From a candidate division WS6 bacterium OLB21 (lineage in GTDB: Bacteria; Patescibacteriota; Dojkabacteria; B142; OLB20): 64,000 nt of DNA. Where the stretch lies: contig JYPD01000017.1 in assembly GCA_001567305.1 (NCBI GenBank), positions 1 to 64,000 on the forward strand, read 5' to 3'. The notes below the pieces were generated by a model. It had not been told where the DNA came from. It did no database searches and saw only the letters and a list, made by a program, of their open reading frames with translations. Below, piece after piece: positions 27,993 to 37,094 of the stretch (position 1 is the first letter of the stretch; the number at the start of each line of letters is the position of its first letter). The position numbers and the translations under genes are program-made.

Positions 27993-28471
27993 CTATTTGG
28001 AGTCGACGAATTGGTTTAATCTCTCTGGTAATTCGAAACTTGGATTAGCTTTTTTTATTGTCAGCATAATGTTAATGTCATCAACAAACATAGCCGCTAT
28101 CTCTGCCATAGCTTCTGCTGGCAGATTGTCGAACAGAGTATCGATTAAATCTTGGTTAATTTTTCTAATTTTTTGCTCTACTCGATCACGATACTGTGGA
28201 TGCTTAATGTTACATTCGAAAATATAGGTATAGAGCCTTTCAAGATTTTCTACCTGTTTGCTTCTGTCATCTGTATCTTCACACAAACTATCAATAAATT
28301 GAGATTCTTCTTCTAGGTTATTTTTCTTCAATATATTGAAAAAAGTTCGTCAACTTGAATCTTTTCTAAGGCTTCACGATAAGTTCGTTTCATATCAACA
28401 AGCCTGAGTTCGTTGAAACCCAAGTGTTTAATCATTAATTCTTCTATTCTAGGATCGAATATTAGTAACAT
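27993..28471 (-). CDS. Small soluble protein of the 21-33 kb operon (frameshifted)
   Basis: A 47-codon frame from ATG 28471 and the following frame join into a 159-aa protein if one T is added to the A6/T6 run at 28339-28344, giving VDELFFNILKKNNLEEESQF. Without that correction the second frame would have to start at TTG 28331. The product is soluble, acidic and probably helical (INQDLIDTLFDNLPAEAMAE). No family recognised. The ATG is two bases after the stop of the preceding gene, which favours the longer, joined form. Confidence 0.6.
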
Positions 28472-28473
28472 AA

Positions 28474-30128
28474 TTACATATCAGTATTCATTTTCATAAA
28501 AGCTCTAGAATAATCAAAAACGGCCGAACTGACTTCTTGTGTCATGTTAGGTTTATATTTGTATAGCTTTTCGAACTTCTCCATAACATCTTCCCACATT
28601 TTCTCGATGTTTTTTGTATAAGCAGCTAACATGTTGAGAGTATCAGTTGGTAAAGTTTGACCATTTCTGCATTGCTCAAAAGTATTACGCATCCCTTCGA
28701 GTTTTTGAGCTGTTTCTTCTGCAATTCCGTTTCGACCTTTCCAACCGTCTCGGGAGCGATCAAGATATTTTGACATAAACCAATCCCAAAGTACTACAGA
28801 GATGAACACATTTGGACTAAGTAGAGATAGTGACAATAAAGGCGGATAAACTGTTAGTCCTAAAGCAACACCGCTATAAACACCCCAGCGTATAACCTTG
28901 TTTACTTTTGTAATAAATGCCCAGAATTTCGCCCTCTTTCTAGTGACTTCTGCAAGTTCTGTTGTCTGCATCAGCTTTTGAAGATATTCGAAATAAATTC
29001 CTAATCCTCTATTTTTATTATCTATATCGTCCCTTATTGCAATCGGGACTTTCCCGACTAATTTCTCTGTTCTTTCGGTGGTAAATGTAGTTAATGGTTT
29101 GCCAGTAGCGGTATCATATTCCATATGACCAAACAGAAAATTGTTTCTATCTTCAGTGGCAGCATCTACAGGTGCGAGTGGAGTAATAAACCCTTGAGGA
29201 GTCTGCTTCATGATTTTTACATCTTGGTCATACTCAACAAAATTCACCATACTTAAGTGTCTTCTCTGTTTATCAGAAAATTCAATGCGAAGGATTCTAG
29301 TAGGGTCATCAGGATGTTTAATTAGTACATATCCTCTTGCCTGAAGACTTTCGATATCTTGGTCTGTCATTTTTAGTGCGGCCTTGTTGTCAATAGGAGT
29401 CCCTATTGTTGTCGGAGGTGTTTTGCTATAGTCATATTCTTGCGTCTCCATCAGACTGAATGATTCTGGATACATTCCGGCTATTGATTTTGTTTCTTGG
29501 TTGTTTGTCGACGAGTTGTCTTTAAAGCCAAGTGGAACAGTAAATACACTCGTAGCTAGAGCCTTCTCTGCTTTTACTGCTTTTTGTCCGTATACGCCAA
29601 ATTCGATTACTTTTGCTGCCTTGGCACTGTAAAAGTACTTGACGAATTCTTTTATAAGGTCGATTTCGTATAATTCGGTAGATTCTCCTATCTTCACACG
29701 CACATGTGGCCAGTCTGTTAATTTGTCTGGATCATCAAGATCGGCTTCGGCTTGATCTACAGCGTTGATTAGATCCTCGATCGTGTAATGCCTTATTACT
29801 GTGCCTAGTGGAACTGCTGTTCCAACTTTTGCTTTGTTGAATTCAGCTAAATCGGCCGTCATCATTGCATTAGCAATCTTTTCAAATTGTTCTTTTAAGT
29901 CATATTCTATTCCATAAAATTTTTTTTCTTCATTCGCTCATTTCTTTTCGGGTTATCCTTCTCTACCTTTGGAACAAGAGCAACGATAAGTTCTTTAAGG
30001 TTATCTGACATTTGCCCCTTGCGCAGAAAAAGTTCGTGACCTTCAGTAATAAGGTCGTCCATATCTCTGCCCATTATGGAGTCATTAGCAAGCCAATTTT
30101 CTCTTAAATCACTTGGCGGGAGATTCAT
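28474..30128 (-). CDS. Hypothetical protein of the 21-33 kb operon with a membrane hairpin (frameshifted)
   Basis: ATG 30128 opens a 73-codon frame that breaks in the T8 run at 29920-29927. With one base added the reading continues as KFYGIEYDLKEQFEKIA into the long downstream frame, giving 551 aa. Most of the protein is soluble. Two adjacent hydrophobic segments (about residues 425-465, WGVYSGVALGLTVYPPLLSL and FISVVLWDWFM) may form a membrane hairpin, and the C-terminal ~90 residues are helical. No family recognised. The start overlaps the stop of the preceding gene by ATGA. Confidence 0.65.
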
Positions 30129-33100
30129 GGACTTTGAAAAGACCCGATTAAATCTATGTTCATCTGGTTCTCTGAAGTCTCGTAATGAATTCTCGTAGCT
30201 TGAGCTTCTTGCTTAAAACCTCCTATTGATTCGAGTATTAATACTACCTGACTTGATTCTTTTCCTAGTTCTCCAATAATTGATGCCGAATGTTGTGCAA
30301 CTGTATCAGCTATTCTGGCAGAGGTAAGTCTTTCCATGTAAGTTTTATCGACTGCGTCGATTTTTTTAATATATTTCTCTCTGATTACACTAAATGGCCA
30401 TAGCGTAGACAGCTGCCCACCTAGTCCTTTGCCTATTGGATCGGCCCCGAAGGCGTCGTGGAAACCGAAGGTTCCTGCAATTCTTGATCCCCATTTTTTG
30501 CCAGCTACCTTTTGAAATCCTCGCACAACATATGCCCCAAAGGCTTCATTCATTTTCATAGAACTGGCAAATGGAGTGAAGTATCCAAAAGGTCTGGTGT
30601 CTTCTGCTATTGTTGCTCGGTTGCCAAAAAAACGAGTACCATAAACCAACCTCACCTCTGCTCCCTTTCACCGCGGCCGGGTTATATTTTCGATTAGTCA
30701 TAAACTTCTTCTGAAGTCCAGAGTACATACTACCTTTATTGAAGGATATGCCATTGATATCAAGATAATTAGACTGATCGCCAATTAGAAGCTCTGTTTC
30801 AATAGCAATCAACTCTTGTTTTTGTTCTTCTGTAAGTGATGCAAAGTTGGGAATACTTGTTAGCCTGTTAAGAATAATTGCCTGAATGTTAGCTGTAGAG
30901 TATTTGCCATTTTCTTGTTTGGTTTGTTCTTGTGCGAATAGATTAGGAAATAATTCTGCAGTAAGTGATGCTAAAGGACCTTCACCTAGAAATCTTTGCA
31001 ACTGCACAAAAGTCATATCTTTTTTTCGTGAAAGCAGATATGTAAAGATCTCAAGGTTCGGCTTAAATACTTCAGTTCTGAATTTATCGTCATTTAGTGC
31101 TTTTGCGGCAGCTTCGTTGTATGCATTAATAAGTGTAATTATTACCATCTCTTGTTCGCTTATTCCCTCTTGACCTATCTTTTCTGGATTAATTCCAATT
31201 TGGGCAGCATTGATCGGTTTTATTTCAACTCCTGATGCAGAAGATAGCATCGTTGCTGCAAGCTCTTCGGACAAAGGCGGCCTAGATATTTCTTTATAGT
31301 AATTCAGTAGCTTTCCTGCCCTGGTTTCTTTAGCTACAAGTGATTTAACATAATTTGCAAGCTGCTCGTCTTGAAATCCCTCTTCGCTAAGTTTGGCGTT
31401 TATTGATTCGGCATCCAGTCCAGATTCAAAATACGATTCTGTGATTAATTGTATCGCTTGCGATCTGTTGTTGATTGAAACATCTAACTTGTCTAATTCT
31501 TTTGAGATGATCGTTTGTATTCGAAGCTGTTTTGCCTGTTTCTCTTGGTATCTGATTGCGGCATTTTCGAGATGCAGCATTTCGTGAGGCAATGTGTCTC
31601 TGGTAGCAATCACCGTTCCTTTAATTGTCAATCCGTCAATTCCAAGCTCTGCTGCTCTAGCTTCATCTATTTGTCCCGAAGAAGTAAGAGAAGCCAGCCG
31701 TTGGATTGTCTCTTGGTCGGTGATAATAATTGGACCGCTTCCGCCTATATGAAGCTCAAAGTTGGCACCGAAGAGTCTACTTGCTTCTGCCAAAGCCTGA
31801 TTATCTGTAATTAGATCAGCAAGAATAAAATCTTTGAGTCTTTGATCTGCAAATTCTTGTGCTTCATCAGAAAGGACTGGTTCTTGCCCGAGCACTGCAA
31901 ATAGATCGTTTTCGTAAATTCCTTCGTCGTTTTTTTGTAAGAGTCTGGTTGCAGTATCTTCTGAATTCATAGCCTGCATAGCGGCAGCATAGTAGATTCT
32001 TGCGTATTCTTTGTTCTTTCGATCTTTGGCAATAAGAAGTTCGGCCATGGCTCTCATTTCAAAGCCGATGCGTCTGTAAACAGGACTCTCATTAGCTGTG
32101 TCTTCTGCACTGGATACTTCATTTAAATAGGTATCAACAATTGTGTCGATTTCGTCGTTTGGAAAGAATTGTTTATATGTTTCTGCAATTTTTGTTTTAA
32201 TTGCCTGTTCGCTTGACATTTGTTCGGTCTGCTCCGGATCCTGTCCGGGAATGAAACCTCCACCGATCTCAACGAAACTTGCTGGGTCATAAGACCCTGC
32301 TAGAGCAAGGTGATCAAATATTTGTTCGTTTGCTTCTTCGATTTTTGCTTTCCATGACTTAAATCCCTCGTGCAGTTCAGGGTATTCACCTAGATATGCT
32401 TCTGCAGAACTAATTGCTTGTTTTGTAATATTTCCTTCTTGGGGACTAAATGGCTCGGGTTTTCTACTTCTGACTTGTTCTCGTATCTGCTCTCGTCTTT
32501 TTTTTTAGTGAAGATACAATCTCGCCTGGAGACTGAGTTTAGGAGTATCTTCTGGAGTTTGACCATTGTCTTCAACTTGCTCAACTAATTCAGAATCTGG
32601 TTGATCTATCTGTTCTTCTGTATCCGCTTCTGCAAAGTCGCCAACTTTTGCGATTATCTCTTCTTTAGAAAAGCCCGCACTTTTTAATAATTTTATCTTT
32701 CTTTCGCGACTAAGATTTTTGCCTGCAAAAAAGATGGCTAGGGCTACAAGTCTTTTCTTGATTGGGTGTAGTAAGATTGCAATAAGTCCTGGGTCAGTGC
32801 TTTTGCCATGTGCCTTTATAAGTTCAGCTTCTATACCAGATGCTTTAGCAAGGGCCCCATTAACTTTTATTTTTTGATTTTTTGTAAGTTCGGCTTCTTG
32901 AAAACCAAGCTCATCAATTTGCCTTTGATAATCAGCTGGATCGACTTCAGTTCCTGAACCAGGGAAGTCAATAATGTTTTCTAGTGCGTTGGCTACAATT
33001 TCTTCTTCTGCCTGTATAGCCTTCAAAACGGCATCACTCTCTAACTTAGCTTTTTGTATTTCGCTGTCGGCATATCTTTGTAATTCTTGAGTAGTTGCAG

Positions 33101-33332
33101 ATGTGTCTTTGGTAGGTTTGAGATTTGGTTTAGGCTTTCTTGTTTCGGCAATAAGTTGTTCGAGCTTCTTCTTTTGTGCTTCAGCTAAAGCTCTCTCTCG
33201 ATTTGTTTGTTCGTCGTCTGCTGCAACACTTGCCGGAAGAGGTTCATCTCTTTTTTCTTCTGGCTTTGCAAAGTCAGGAGCGATCACTATGCTTTCTGGC
33301 TTTGGTGTTTCCGGATTTTTTGGTGCAGTCAT
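30125..33332 (-). CDS. 1068-aa protein with HEMLH zincin-like motif, first gene of the 21-33 kb operon (frameshifted)
   Basis: Three one-base corrections (near 32545, the T9 run 32498-32506 and CCC 30663-30665) join three frames into one 1068-aa protein; the region between the longest pieces is clearly coding (QIREQVRSRKPEPFSPQEGN). The N-terminal ~120 residues are charged and coiled-coil, followed by a short hydrophobic segment (~190-210). A peptidase-like centre carries TLPHEMLHLENAA (HEMLH at 31572-31586), a gluzincin-type HExxH, with glutamates ~45-50 residues later (ITESYFESG) as possible third ligand. The C-terminal ~180 residues are unassigned. If the joints are wrong these are three separate genes. 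Function unknown; a peptidase role is inferred from the motif alone. Confidence 0.6.
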
Positions 33333-33353
33333 TGATTGTGCAAATCTTTGTAG

Positions 33354-33359
33354 ATTATA
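33354..33359 (-). promoter_or_regulatory. Extended -10 box of the 33332-21380 operon
   Basis: Minus-strand TG-T-TATAAT lies 22 bp before the ATG at 33332, giving a predicted start near 33347 and a ~15-nt leader. No good -35 is seen, which an extended -10 can tolerate. It is the only promoter-like element noticed ahead of the eight-gene run. Confidence 0.5.
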
Positions 33360-33414
33360 ACATTTATTGTCTTGATTGGAATGAAAGACAAAGCTTGATT
33401 ATTTGTGTTTTTTT

Positions 33415-33443
33415 TTGTGCTGTGCAAAACTGAAAATTAATAT
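33415..33443 (+). promoter_or_regulatory. Promoter of the Pro-rich tail-anchored protein gene
   Basis: TTGTGC (33415-33420) and TAATAT (33438-33443) are separated by 17 bp, followed by AAGAG, a weak ribosome-binding site five bases before the ATG at 33461. It is divergent from the promoter of the large minus-strand operon. Confidence 0.5.
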
Positions 33444-33460
33444 TTGTAATCAAAAGAGCT

Positions 33461-34603
33461 ATGGCAACAACAAATGATAATCAATTTAATCCAATGTCAC
33501 CACAAAACCCAGCGACACCATTAACAGGTCAACCTAGTAATACTGTTGTTCCAACTACTCCAGCTCCAGCACAATCACCTGTAGATCAAAGTATGCCAAA
33601 TAGTAATCCGCCATTAATAACTGATACTCCTGTAAAAGCTGTAATAGAAGATGAACCGGTAGCGCCTGTAAGTTCAGGAGTGATTGAGACACCTGGACCA
33701 GATTTTGATCAGCCTATGCAGGCTGGTGTTAATACACCTGCTGTATCTTTACCAGTAGATGTTTCTGCCGCGGTTCCGGTAACACCTGAACCTGTTGTTA
33801 ATGAACTTCCAACAAATGATATGCAGATGCCATCCTCTCTTACGGGTTCGTCCGTAGAAGAATTGGCTTTATCTGTTGAACCAGCTATACCTGCAGATAC
33901 TTCTACTGCAATGCCAGTCGAAACAAAAATTGAACCAGTTTTGCCCATTGAACCAGCTATGTCTGCAGATACTGCTGCTATGCCTATGGATACTGCTATG
34001 CCGACAAATACTGTAATGACCGCGGAATCTAGTATGCCAACTGAATCAGTCCAGTCAGCAAGTGTGTTTACAACGGCTACAACTCCTGTCGATCCAATTC
34101 AGACTCCACCAGCAACACCGGCTGTTTCTGATACCAGCTCTCAACCTGATTCACCAATTTTAAGCCAAGATTTCGATTTCTTAACCCAAGAGACTCCAGC
34201 AGTTTCTCCAGTTGTACCAACTACAGAAATGCCACAAGCATCTGTAATGCAACAGGAGCAAGAAATGCAACAACCACCAGCAATGGAACAGCCTGTGACG
34301 ACATTTGAAGCTCCGACACTGGGATCAGAAGCGTTGCTTGCCAGAGAGGGCCTTCCACAAGTCGAATCTCCTATGGGTAATATGCCAGAAGCACCACAAA
34401 TGGTTCAAGAAATGGCTTCACCTGTTGAAAATAAAAACTTAAATATTGTAGATAGTTTGCCCCCAATTCCTGATCCAGCTCCAGTACCAACACCTTCAGG
34501 TAATAAAAATCTGGTACTAATTATTGGATTGGTGCTTGTTGTTGGTATAATTCTCTTTCTGGCAGGTGTTTTACTTGCCTCCGGAGGAAGCCTCCCCTTT
34601 TGA
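33461..34603 (+). CDS. Pro/Thr/Met-rich disordered protein with C-terminal membrane anchor
   Basis: Of 380 residues the first ~340 are low-complexity, rich in Pro, Thr, Ser, Ala, Val and Met, with imperfect repeats such as EPAIPADTSTAMP and EPAMSADTAAMP. A single C-terminal helix (about residues 351-373, LVLIIGLVLVVGIILFLAG) leaves a very short tail, so it is likely a tail-anchored or C-terminally anchored protein. There is no signal peptide, so the disordered part is probably cytoplasmic. It is divergent from the eight-gene operon and just upstream of obg. Function not predictable from sequence. Confidence 0.7.
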   Translation: MATTNDNQFNPMSPQNPATPLTGQPSNTVVPTTPAPAQSPVDQSMPNSNPPLITDTPVKAVIEDEPVAPVSSGVIETPGPDFDQPMQAGVNTPAVSLPVDVSAAVPVTPEPVVNELPTNDMQMPSSLTGSSVEELALSVEPAIPADTSTAMPVETKIEPVLPIEPAMSADTAAMPMDTAMPTNTVMTAESSMPTESVQSASVFTTATTPVDPIQTPPATPAVSDTSSQPDSPILSQDFDFLTQETPAVSPVVPTTEMPQASVMQQEQEMQQPPAMEQPVTTFEAPTLGSEALLAREGLPQVESPMGNMPEAPQMVQEMASPVENKNLNIVDSLPPIPDPAPVPTPSGNKNLVLIIGLVLVVGIILFLAGVLLASGGSLPF

Positions 34604-34620
34604 TTAAAAACTAATACAAC

Positions 34621-35577
34621 ATGTTCATTGATAAAGTCCGTGTCGATTTTAAAGCTGGTAATGGCGGCAATGGTGCTGTCACATTCGGTCGTGATAAAAA
34701 ACCCTCAGGTGGAAACGGAGGAAGTGGTGGAGATGTTTATCTACTTGGGGAAAATCAGCTGCTTGATTTAAGTAAATTTGATAAAGATAAACTTTATAGT
34801 GCAGGTGATGGACTGCCCGGAGGAGCAGAAAGAAGCTATGGAAAAAACGGCAAGGATTTGATCGTTAAGGTTCCGTTAGTAACAGAAGTTTTTGACCTGG
34901 ACGGAAATCTTCTCGGCAAAGTACAAGAAAATGGTCAGTTGCTTAAATTGTGTAAAGGAGGAATAGGCGGACTTGGCAATTTCGTTTTTCGCCGAGGCCA
35001 ACGCAAGACACTGCGCATGAGCACTTCAGGAAAGAAAGGAGAAGATCTTAAAGCTTTCTTAAGTCTACAAATAATATCTGATATTATACTGATAGGCTTA
35101 CCAAACGCTGGTAAAACAAGCATCTTAAATATTCTCACTCAATCACAAGCTAAAGTTGCAGATTACCCATTTACAACTCTGCAACCTAATTTTGGAGTTG
35201 TGCGTAAGCTACTTATGCTTGATCTTCCGGGTCTAATTGAGGGAAGTGCCGAAGGTAAGGGGCTTGGCAGGAAGTATACTAAGCATATCAATAACGCTAA
35301 AGTATTGATGCATTGTATTAGTCTTACTTCAGAAGATGTCTTGCAGGACTATAAAAAAATATCTAAAGAAGTTCTTAAAATTAATCCGGAATTGAATAAA
35401 AAAACAGAATTAATAGTGCTAACAAAAGCAGACGAAGTCAGTGCAGACGATATTCAGAGAGCATTAAATTCATTGAAATCTTTAAAAAAGGAAATTGTCA
35501 TTACCAGTATTATTGATGATAATTCCATACAACAACTAGCAGATAAGCTAGAATTTCTGACTGCAAAAACTTCATAA
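34621..35577 (+). CDS. obg: Obg/CgtA GTPase without C-terminal OCT domain
   Basis: A ribosome-associated GTPase involved in 50S maturation. The N-terminal glycine-rich Obg fold is clear (FIDKVRVDFKAGNGGNGAV, GGNGGSGGDVYL, GLPGGAERSYGKNGKD). The G domain has G1 GLPNAGKTS (~159-167), the switch region YPFTTLQPNFG, G3 DLPGLIEGSAEGKGLG and G4 LTKADE in place of NKxD. At 318 residues it stops after the G domain, lacking the ~80-residue OCT extension of Bacillus Obg, a common reduction. It sits 17 bp after the anchored Pro-rich gene and 10 bp before the cobalamin adenosyltransferase. Confidence 0.96.
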   Translation: MFIDKVRVDFKAGNGGNGAVTFGRDKKPSGGNGGSGGDVYLLGENQLLDLSKFDKDKLYSAGDGLPGGAERSYGKNGKDLIVKVPLVTEVFDLDGNLLGKVQENGQLLKLCKGGIGGLGNFVFRRGQRKTLRMSTSGKKGEDLKAFLSLQIISDIILIGLPNAGKTSILNILTQSQAKVADYPFTTLQPNFGVVRKLLMLDLPGLIEGSAEGKGLGRKYTKHINNAKVLMHCISLTSEDVLQDYKKISKEVLKINPELNKKTELIVLTKADEVSADDIQRALNSLKSLKKEIVITSIIDDNSIQQLADKLEFLTAKTS

Positions 35578-35587
35578 GCAAAAAAAT

Positions 35588-36139
35588 ATGAAACTTTATA
35601 CAAAAACAGGAGATAAAGGCACGAGTGGACTGTTTGGAGGAGAAAGGCTACCCAAGTCCCATCCGTTATTTGATTTGATAGGAACTATTGATGAACTCAA
35701 TGCACATCTGGGAGAAATTTTATTACTAGTTAAGGATTATCAGGATATTAAGGAAGTTCTGCTAAGGGTGCAAGCAGACCTTTTTGTTTTAGGTTCCATG
35801 GTTGCCACTCCCAAAGAATCAAAATACTATGACAAGATTCCTCAACTGAAAAAATCTAAAGTCCAGGAGCTTGAAAAAGAAATTGATAATTGGGTTGAAA
35901 ATACTCCTGAGCTAAAGAACTTTATTCTCCCCGGTGGATCAAAAGTGTCAGCAAAATTATTTATTGCTCGGTCGGTTTGTCGAAGGGCAGAACGACTAGT
36001 TTATGCAGATAAAATCGACTCGCTGTCTAATCCTGAAGTCATAAGTTCTTATCTCAATCGTTTGTCTGACTGGCTATTCGCCCTTGCTCGCTATACCAAT
36101 AAGCTTAGTGATTGCGACGAGATAATCTGGAAATCCTAG
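35588..36139 (+). CDS. PduO-type ATP:cob(I)alamin adenosyltransferase
   Basis: The 183-aa protein transfers the adenosyl group of ATP to cob(I)alamin, forming coenzyme B12. Family landmarks are KLYTKTGDKGTSGLFGGERL at the N-terminus (ATP binding), GTIDELNAHLG, LPGGSKVSAKLFIARSVCRR (catalytic and ATP-binding arginines) and the C-terminal NRLSDWLFALARY. Nothing else of B12 synthesis is visible, so the cell probably salvages cobalamin and uses the cofactor in an enzyme encoded elsewhere, for instance a class II ribonucleotide reductase; that is inference. Confidence 0.93.
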   Translation: MKLYTKTGDKGTSGLFGGERLPKSHPLFDLIGTIDELNAHLGEILLLVKDYQDIKEVLLRVQADLFVLGSMVATPKESKYYDKIPQLKKSKVQELEKEIDNWVENTPELKNFILPGGSKVSAKLFIARSVCRRAERLVYADKIDSLSNPEVISSYLNRLSDWLFALARYTNKLSDCDEIIWKS

Positions 36140-36199
36140 TTAATAATCTTCTCATCTTCCTGGTAATGAGTTATGCTGTATGTATAGCAATCTAATCCT

Positions 36200-36400
36200 G
36201 TGAAAAACCAAGATAAAAATACAGCACTTCAAGATTTACCAATTATCATACCAGAGCAGTTTTTTCTGGGGTTAGTAATTGGGATGGTAGTTGCTTCACT
36301 TTTTGTAAGTGTTCTCATATTCAACTCTTTGCAACAGCTAAATGAATATAGCTATAAAACATTATTGCTCTTGCAAGAAGAAAATACTCAAGATAAATAA
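36200..36400 (+). CDS. Small single-pass membrane protein, 66 aa
   Basis: Starts with GTG (36200). One membrane helix (residues ~22-44, FFLGLVIGMVVASLFVSVLIF) is followed by a short charged tail. It ends four bases before the ATG of the next membrane protein, so the two are probably cotranslated partners. No family recognised. Confidence 0.6.
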   Translation: MKNQDKNTALQDLPIIIPEQFFLGLVIGMVVASLFVSVLIFNSLQQLNEYSYKTLLLLQEENTQDK

Positions 36401-36404
36401 ACTT

Positions 36405-37094
36405 ATGAAAAAGAAAATATCTGTTTATAACCCTATCCTTCATACAAGAAGCATTTTATTTGGAATTATTGCAGGTTTTACATTAACTGCAGTTATGGTT
36501 AGTGTTCAATCTTTTGTTGGTTTTCAGGATCTGCACAGCAGTTTCTCGCTCAAAGCAAATGTCCTTGATAGTCTTCAAAGATACTTTGACCAACCGGTTG
36601 ATAAGCTCGATTCCAATTCCAATTATCCAAGCCTAGAAGATATTCTTGCAGTCGATACCTCGGGTTGGACAGTATTTAAAGACGAACAGTATCAGATAAC
36701 TTTCAGACACCCTGAAAAATGGAATGTTTCGGTTTCGGGTACAAAAGAATGTGCTTCCGGACAAACTGACGATTGCTATACGATCGTGCTTGCAGAAAAC
36801 GGAAGTAATACGGCAGTTGTAGTATCAACAAGTTCAAACTATATCCCCTTGCAACAGGTAATCAGAAGGCCCATCGTAGGCTACTTGTCTGGCAACGAAG
36901 TGGTACTTAGTCAGTATTATCCTGCCACATGTTCTTTTGATGCCATGGGTAAAGAGATGTGCGTGATTGCAGATAATGCAGTTGTCCAATTTACAACATC
37001 AGCTACAGCAGATGCAGATTATTTTGTTTATATCACTGGCAAGGTAAACAGCATTTCAGCAGCTATTATTAATTCCTTGCGAATGAATAATTAA
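36405..37094 (+). CDS. Membrane-anchored extracytoplasmic protein, PsbP/DcrB-like fold possible
   Basis: From ATG 36405 the product has 229 residues: a basic N-terminus, one signal-anchor helix (~19-40) and an extracytoplasmic domain. The passage DEQYQITFRHPEKWNVSVSG resembles the opening of PsbP/DcrB-type domains, which also start with 'Y-x-I-x-F-x-y-P-x-x-W'. Four cysteines (two in ECASGQTDDC) could form disulfides. An upstream in-frame start at 36342 would overlap the 66-aa gene heavily and is rejected. The stop shares one base with the ATG of the acyl-CoA synthetase gene (TAATG). Confidence 0.65.
   Translation: MKKKISVYNPILHTRSILFGIIAGFTLTAVMVSVQSFVGFQDLHSSFSLKANVLDSLQRYFDQPVDKLDSNSNYPSLEDILAVDTSGWTVFKDEQYQITFRHPEKWNVSVSGTKECASGQTDDCYTIVLAENGSNTAVVVSTSSNYIPLQQVIRRPIVGYLSGNEVVLSQYYPATCSFDAMGKEMCVIADNAVVQFTTSATADADYFVYITGKVNSISAAIINSLRMNN

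Noticed and set aside
21380-33332. Canonical type IV secretion or conjugation cluster
   Set aside because: Only a VirB6/TrbL-like protein is recognisable; no VirB4, VirD4, relaxase, VirB8-10 or pilin is found in the window.
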